Part shown: positions 60,160 through 64,000 of the stretch, piece by piece
How positions within the stretch are numbered: the stretch's first letter is position 1
Layout: the number at the start of each line of letters is the position of its first letter
Source: Membranipora membranacea
Taxonomy: Eukaryota; Bryozoa; Gymnolaemata; Cheilostomatida; Membraniporidae
Reading direction: 5' to 3'
Length of the DNA: 64,000 nucleotides
Assembly: GCA_914767715.1 (NCBI GenBank)
Contig: OU612071.1
Location: forward strand, 5,518,001 to 5,582,000
Notes under the pieces: generated by a model
Seen by the model: only the letters and a program-made list of their open reading frames with translations
What the model was told of the DNA's origin: nothing
The model's database searches: none
Translations under genes and position numbers: made by a program

Positions 60160-63119
60160 GTATTTTGGTTTCTCACCTTATTCATGTCACTTTCACCTTT
60201 GACCACAAGTGGATAACCCTATTCTTTCAAAGAGTAGACAACTATCCTTAGTTGTCATACCTGTAGGTTTTGAGCAACAGATGGTGATGTGATATTATTT
60301 TCTTGATAACATAATGGCTAATTCAGTCCAACTCCAAACCTCATATTAGATGTGTCTTGTTTTGATCTTTTCTCACTTTGTTTTGGGAATCTAACTTGCT
60401 TCCGTTTACGATGTATATAATCTTTTATAGATATTCCATACCATCCCCGCAGCAAACGCAAAATGTTGTGGAAATCTGATGGCGCCGTGCAACGATATTG
60501 AAATAGTAAAATGTGTAGACACAATTTTATTGCCATGATAATAGTTGTGAACGATGTCTTTTCAAAATGTCCTCATATCCGATTCACGATAAAAGTATTT
60601 ATCATTGAAACCCCATATTGTGGCGTTCCCTGAGCGCGTTTAACCGGATATTTGCAGAAACTGTCTAGATAATACCGTGATGACAATCCAATTTGTCATC
60701 GCCAAATTCCACAAAAAGCAATGGTTTGCTTGATGTGTGGTGCTGCTATTTATATAACACCATAATGACAATCAAGTTCGTCATCTCCGAGTCCCATTAA
60801 AATTTCTTGATTTAAATGACTAGGCGACTTGCACAGTACGGCCATGACAGTAAGACAACAGCCATTGCTGCAGCATGTCAGCTTTCAAATTAAACTTATT
60901 GTCATTTTATTAGGAAAGAGTGTGGTGATTTTCCAGGTTGTTCTATTCATTGCAAAATACCTGTTTAATGATTTATATATGCATTTATGATGAAATGAAA
61001 AATTTTGTTTATCAAAAGTAAAAAATGGAGGAGGAGAAAAATGAAATTGGTTTGATAGCTTTGCTGCAGGAGTCATCGCTCTCACCATTCAGAGTAAGCT
61101 CTATGACTTTCTTAAAAGGAGAATAACAACACATTCTTAATACAGTTGGTGTCCTACAATGCATTTGGTCCAACTACACTGATACAGCAGGGATACAGCA
61201 CACGATCACTACAATATCATTGTAGCCCAGTGCCCTCACAGTACCTTTGAAAGATAGACATATCAATTACTAGCAGGCAGCAAAGGCCGTGCATGCAGGC
61301 AAACAAAATTGGGGTAAAACATAGCATAACATAACTTTTTTATGTAAAGAACATAATGGGGTACTTTGTCCTGTATGTGAAGGAAGACTTTTGTCTGATT
61401 GATGAATTACTGTGTTGGTGTTGGCAGTAAGTGACAGCCTAATAAAGCAAGAGATTGGCCTTAGTCTAGCTCAACTAAGTTTCTGTAATATCTATTCATC
61501 TAAACTAAGTTTTCTCAAACTCTTCTCCTTGACAAACAGAAAAAAAAAACTGAGCAATGTAAATTCAAATGGTGGCCGCCAACCAACATACAAACAACTC
61601 ACTTTCAATCCTCTGATTTGAGGTTTATCCGATCTCCACACACAATTGTGAATATATTTGCAATAAAAATTAGTATGAGGATATGTCTTTATGGCCAATG
61701 CAATATCATTTTCTTCCTGTGATTCTCAAACTTTGAATAAAAATTCGTATACAGGTACATACTTCTGATTGAATAATGGGTTGTGAGCTGGTATATCACC
61801 TATCTCTTCAAAGTCTTAGAAGGAACTGGGATATGATCCCATGTATTTCATAATTTTAAAATATCTATCTGAAATAAATTTGATGATTTAATGGACATAT
61901 CAAACTCTGATGAAAGCTATAAATTCTGGATCAGGGTTCAATACAGTTCAATCAAAAGTTGTCCAGCGCTTTTACAGCGGGGGGCAAATAATAAGAAATC
62001 TACGCATTTTATTACAAATAGGGTTGTGCGGTTTCAGTATACCACTGTTAGGCTGAGAATGTGACCAATAAGTCTCTTCAAGCTCAAATCTAGTTTCATA
62101 ACAAAGGTAGCGAGTGGGTCCAAACTCGTAAGTTTTAATAGCAAACATGACTGAGCTATTATATTTCGGAAATAACCTATCTTTTCTGATCAAGTTGGTC
62201 ACATTTATCACCAGCAACATACACTGCGTTTCATACCCAAGAATTGTCTGACAATTCTGTACAATTCTAGAATTGTCAGAAACTGACCTATATATCATTA
62301 CCCAACCAGCAACCATTATTGTGTAATTAACCCTGCCTGCTAAATAAATTACTTTCATTATTGCTATTGTATAGTCATAGTATAAGCCTTTACAGTTCTA
62401 TTCAATATCATACAATTGGATTGACATTGTATTCAATGAGTTTGTATTTAGATGACCAGGCAAGATATGCTGTAATGAAAAGATATTGCTGTGTAAGGTA
62501 GCATCAAAATCTATTTTGCGGGAGGCCCAGGTTCAAATCCAAAAATCTAAATAAATTTTTGTGGAGGAATAGTAGAGCAGAGATTAGTATGACCTCTATG
62601 ATTGGTCTTATTTTGAAAGTATAGCCAATCACAGAGGCCATTTAAGTAATGCGCAGTGAGTGTTAGCGAGTTAGCGAGATAGTAAGTTAGCGACTTAGCG
62701 TGTTAGCATGTTAGATAATGCCCACTAATTAGGTGCTATGGGCCGCTATACCTATGCGCTGGCTACGCAGAATTAACTAGAATCAGTAAAAGCCGCACAA
62801 GTTGACAATCATACTAAATAACCATCAGTGTTAGTTCCTATAAGCTAGCCACGCAGAATTAATACTGCACAACAATGAACTTCATTGTGCACAAGTTAAA
62901 TCAGACATTCACTCAATTACTATAAACAAAGCACCAGTCAGAATTACAGCTCTCGACATGCACATGTTGTGATTAGCCTCACTCGAGTTAACACTCACAC
63001 AAGTTGTGTATTGAAACAACCATCCGCTGGTTAATAACCAAGCTCCGCAACCCTATGCTATGACATAAGATAAGTACATGTTAATCCCAGTCAACAGAAC
63101 CCTCGCAATCTATATATAT
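60160..63119. other. gene-poor right flank
   Basis: No gene was recognised. A tRNA-like box B (CAGGTTCAAATCC) lies at about 62525. Short GTTAGCGA-type repeats lie at 62660-62715. Confidence 0.35.
62660..62715 (+). repeat. short imperfect GTTAGCGA repeats
   Basis: Six or seven units of GTTAGCGA or GTTAGCAT follow one another. Confidence 0.6.
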
Positions 63120-63310
63120 TGACCTATAGGAGTTTATCTTAGCTAGAGTGTAATTTCGCTAGAGTTTAATTTGGCTATCTGGACCTGGTACTAAATTTCG
63201 CTAGTACTAAATTTCGCTAGTAGGCTAATTAGTCAAAATTAAAAGGAAATGTCTAAGCTGGGTTTCGAACCCAGGGCATAACCCTCTATCTGATTGCAAG
63301 GTATACTAAT
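63120..63310. mobile_element. family D element with tRNA-Cys-like segment, copy 2, right-truncated
   Basis: It begins CCTATAGGAGTTTA and carries CTATCTGGACCTGGTACTAA and CGAACCCAGGGCATAACCC like the copy at 34720. It breaks off in the anticodon-arm region (GATTGCAAGGT), losing the rest of the tRNA-like part and the right terminal repeat. Confidence 0.65.
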
Positions 63311-64000
63311 CAGCTAATTGACTAACTTAGACCAGAATAGGAGTTATCCTCCCTCGATGCACCAGTAAGATAACTCCCACTTCCGCTTACTCAGTCTAAA
63401 CTCAAGTCAGTTTGTGTGATTACAATAAATGCATCATCAAAAACAATTCTTTGCTGTGTTGTATATAGATGTCTCAGAAAACATTCTGTAAATCTTACAC
63501 ATAATATACTGTAACTATATTATAGAAGGACCAAGCCACTCACAAAGACTTGACCTGGAATCATCTCACATCAAGAGAAAAGTATGTCTAATTAAAAAAG
63601 TTTTTCTTTGTCTGATGAAAACAACATTGGTTTTCTGTAGAGTGTGCTGAAGTGAACTGCAGATTTCTTTGTGACACCTGCAAGACAAAGCCATTTATGA
63701 AGATTCCTTTCCAATCATTGAATATCTAACACCTGTAGTAAAGATTAGAAACCAGCGCTACCTTAACTCTTTCTTTTCTTCCCTTTGAACTTCTGTTGTT
63801 ACTCAGGCAAATCTGTGCTCACAGAATTCTATAGCTCCAAGATAATTAATTGAGGCTTTATTCTCAGAATTTTCACCTACTGGGCAAATAGTTTGCACAA
63901 ACTGATCTTCAAAGTCAGGGTTTTAAATCAACACACTAGGTGATGACTTCATTATTTTCCACTTGTAAGCCGGTCACAATGTAGTACGCTAGATAATCAA
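63311..64000. other. right window edge
   Basis: No feature recognised on either strand. Confidence 0.3.

Noticed and set aside
60018-60206. Periodic minus-strand frame with ELRIVRTAHCWNCALL units
   Set aside because: It is a by-product of the 16-bp minisatellite.

Overview
This is AT-rich eukaryotic nuclear DNA from an invertebrate animal. Genes are split by GT-AG introns of roughly 0.1 to 2 kb, and the spaces between them hold decayed non-LTR retrotransposons, tRNA-derived SINEs, many hairpin-forming miniature elements and tandem repeats. Arrays of GCC2/GCC3 cysteine modules and a short-chain-collagen-C4-type C-terminal domain suggest a marine invertebrate such as a sponge or cnidarian, but that placement is inference.

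Layout. At 343-11349 (minus) lie 14 phase-compatible exons of a large extracellular protein built from GCC2/GCC3 (ephrin-receptor-like) repeats. The gene runs off the left end and its 5' end was not found. At 13105-15680 (plus) is a complete three-exon PIH1D1 gene, which encodes the R2TP co-chaperone subunit. It is followed by a 1.52-kb tandem duplication (15857-18902) and a frameshifted copy of its last exon near 19.2 kb. At 19768-30435 (plus) ten exons join in one frame into about 1,035 residues of a protein I do not recognise; its long intron holds a dead LINE. At 32651-34206 (minus) are three exons of a collagen-C4-type C-terminal domain. At 36783-39198 (minus) are five exons of another unrecognised protein. 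At 40598-46659 (minus) nine exons resemble PPP6C, the catalytic subunit of protein phosphatase 6, but carry two in-frame stops, an extra codon in the GDxHG motif, other catalytic-site changes, a 12-residue deletion and no recognisable last exon. This is an unprocessed pseudogene that still keeps its intron structure.

From 46.7 kb to the right end I see no convincing host gene. The region contains two LINE endonuclease fragments, one interrupted by a SINE of the same family as the copies at 16.5 and 18.0 kb. It also holds a G-rich run, several duplicated segments and a 0.65-kb minisatellite of 16-bp units. The most distinctive mobile DNA is a 127-bp near-perfect palindrome with a 9-bp target duplication at 7670-7814, a 986-bp terminal-inverted-repeat element at 44573-45558, and a 347-bp inverted-repeat element enclosing a tRNA-Cys-like segment at 34720-35066.

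The genes do not form an obvious functional cluster. All exon boundaries were read by eye from splice signals and reading frame, so small errors are possible. No transcript or database search was available.
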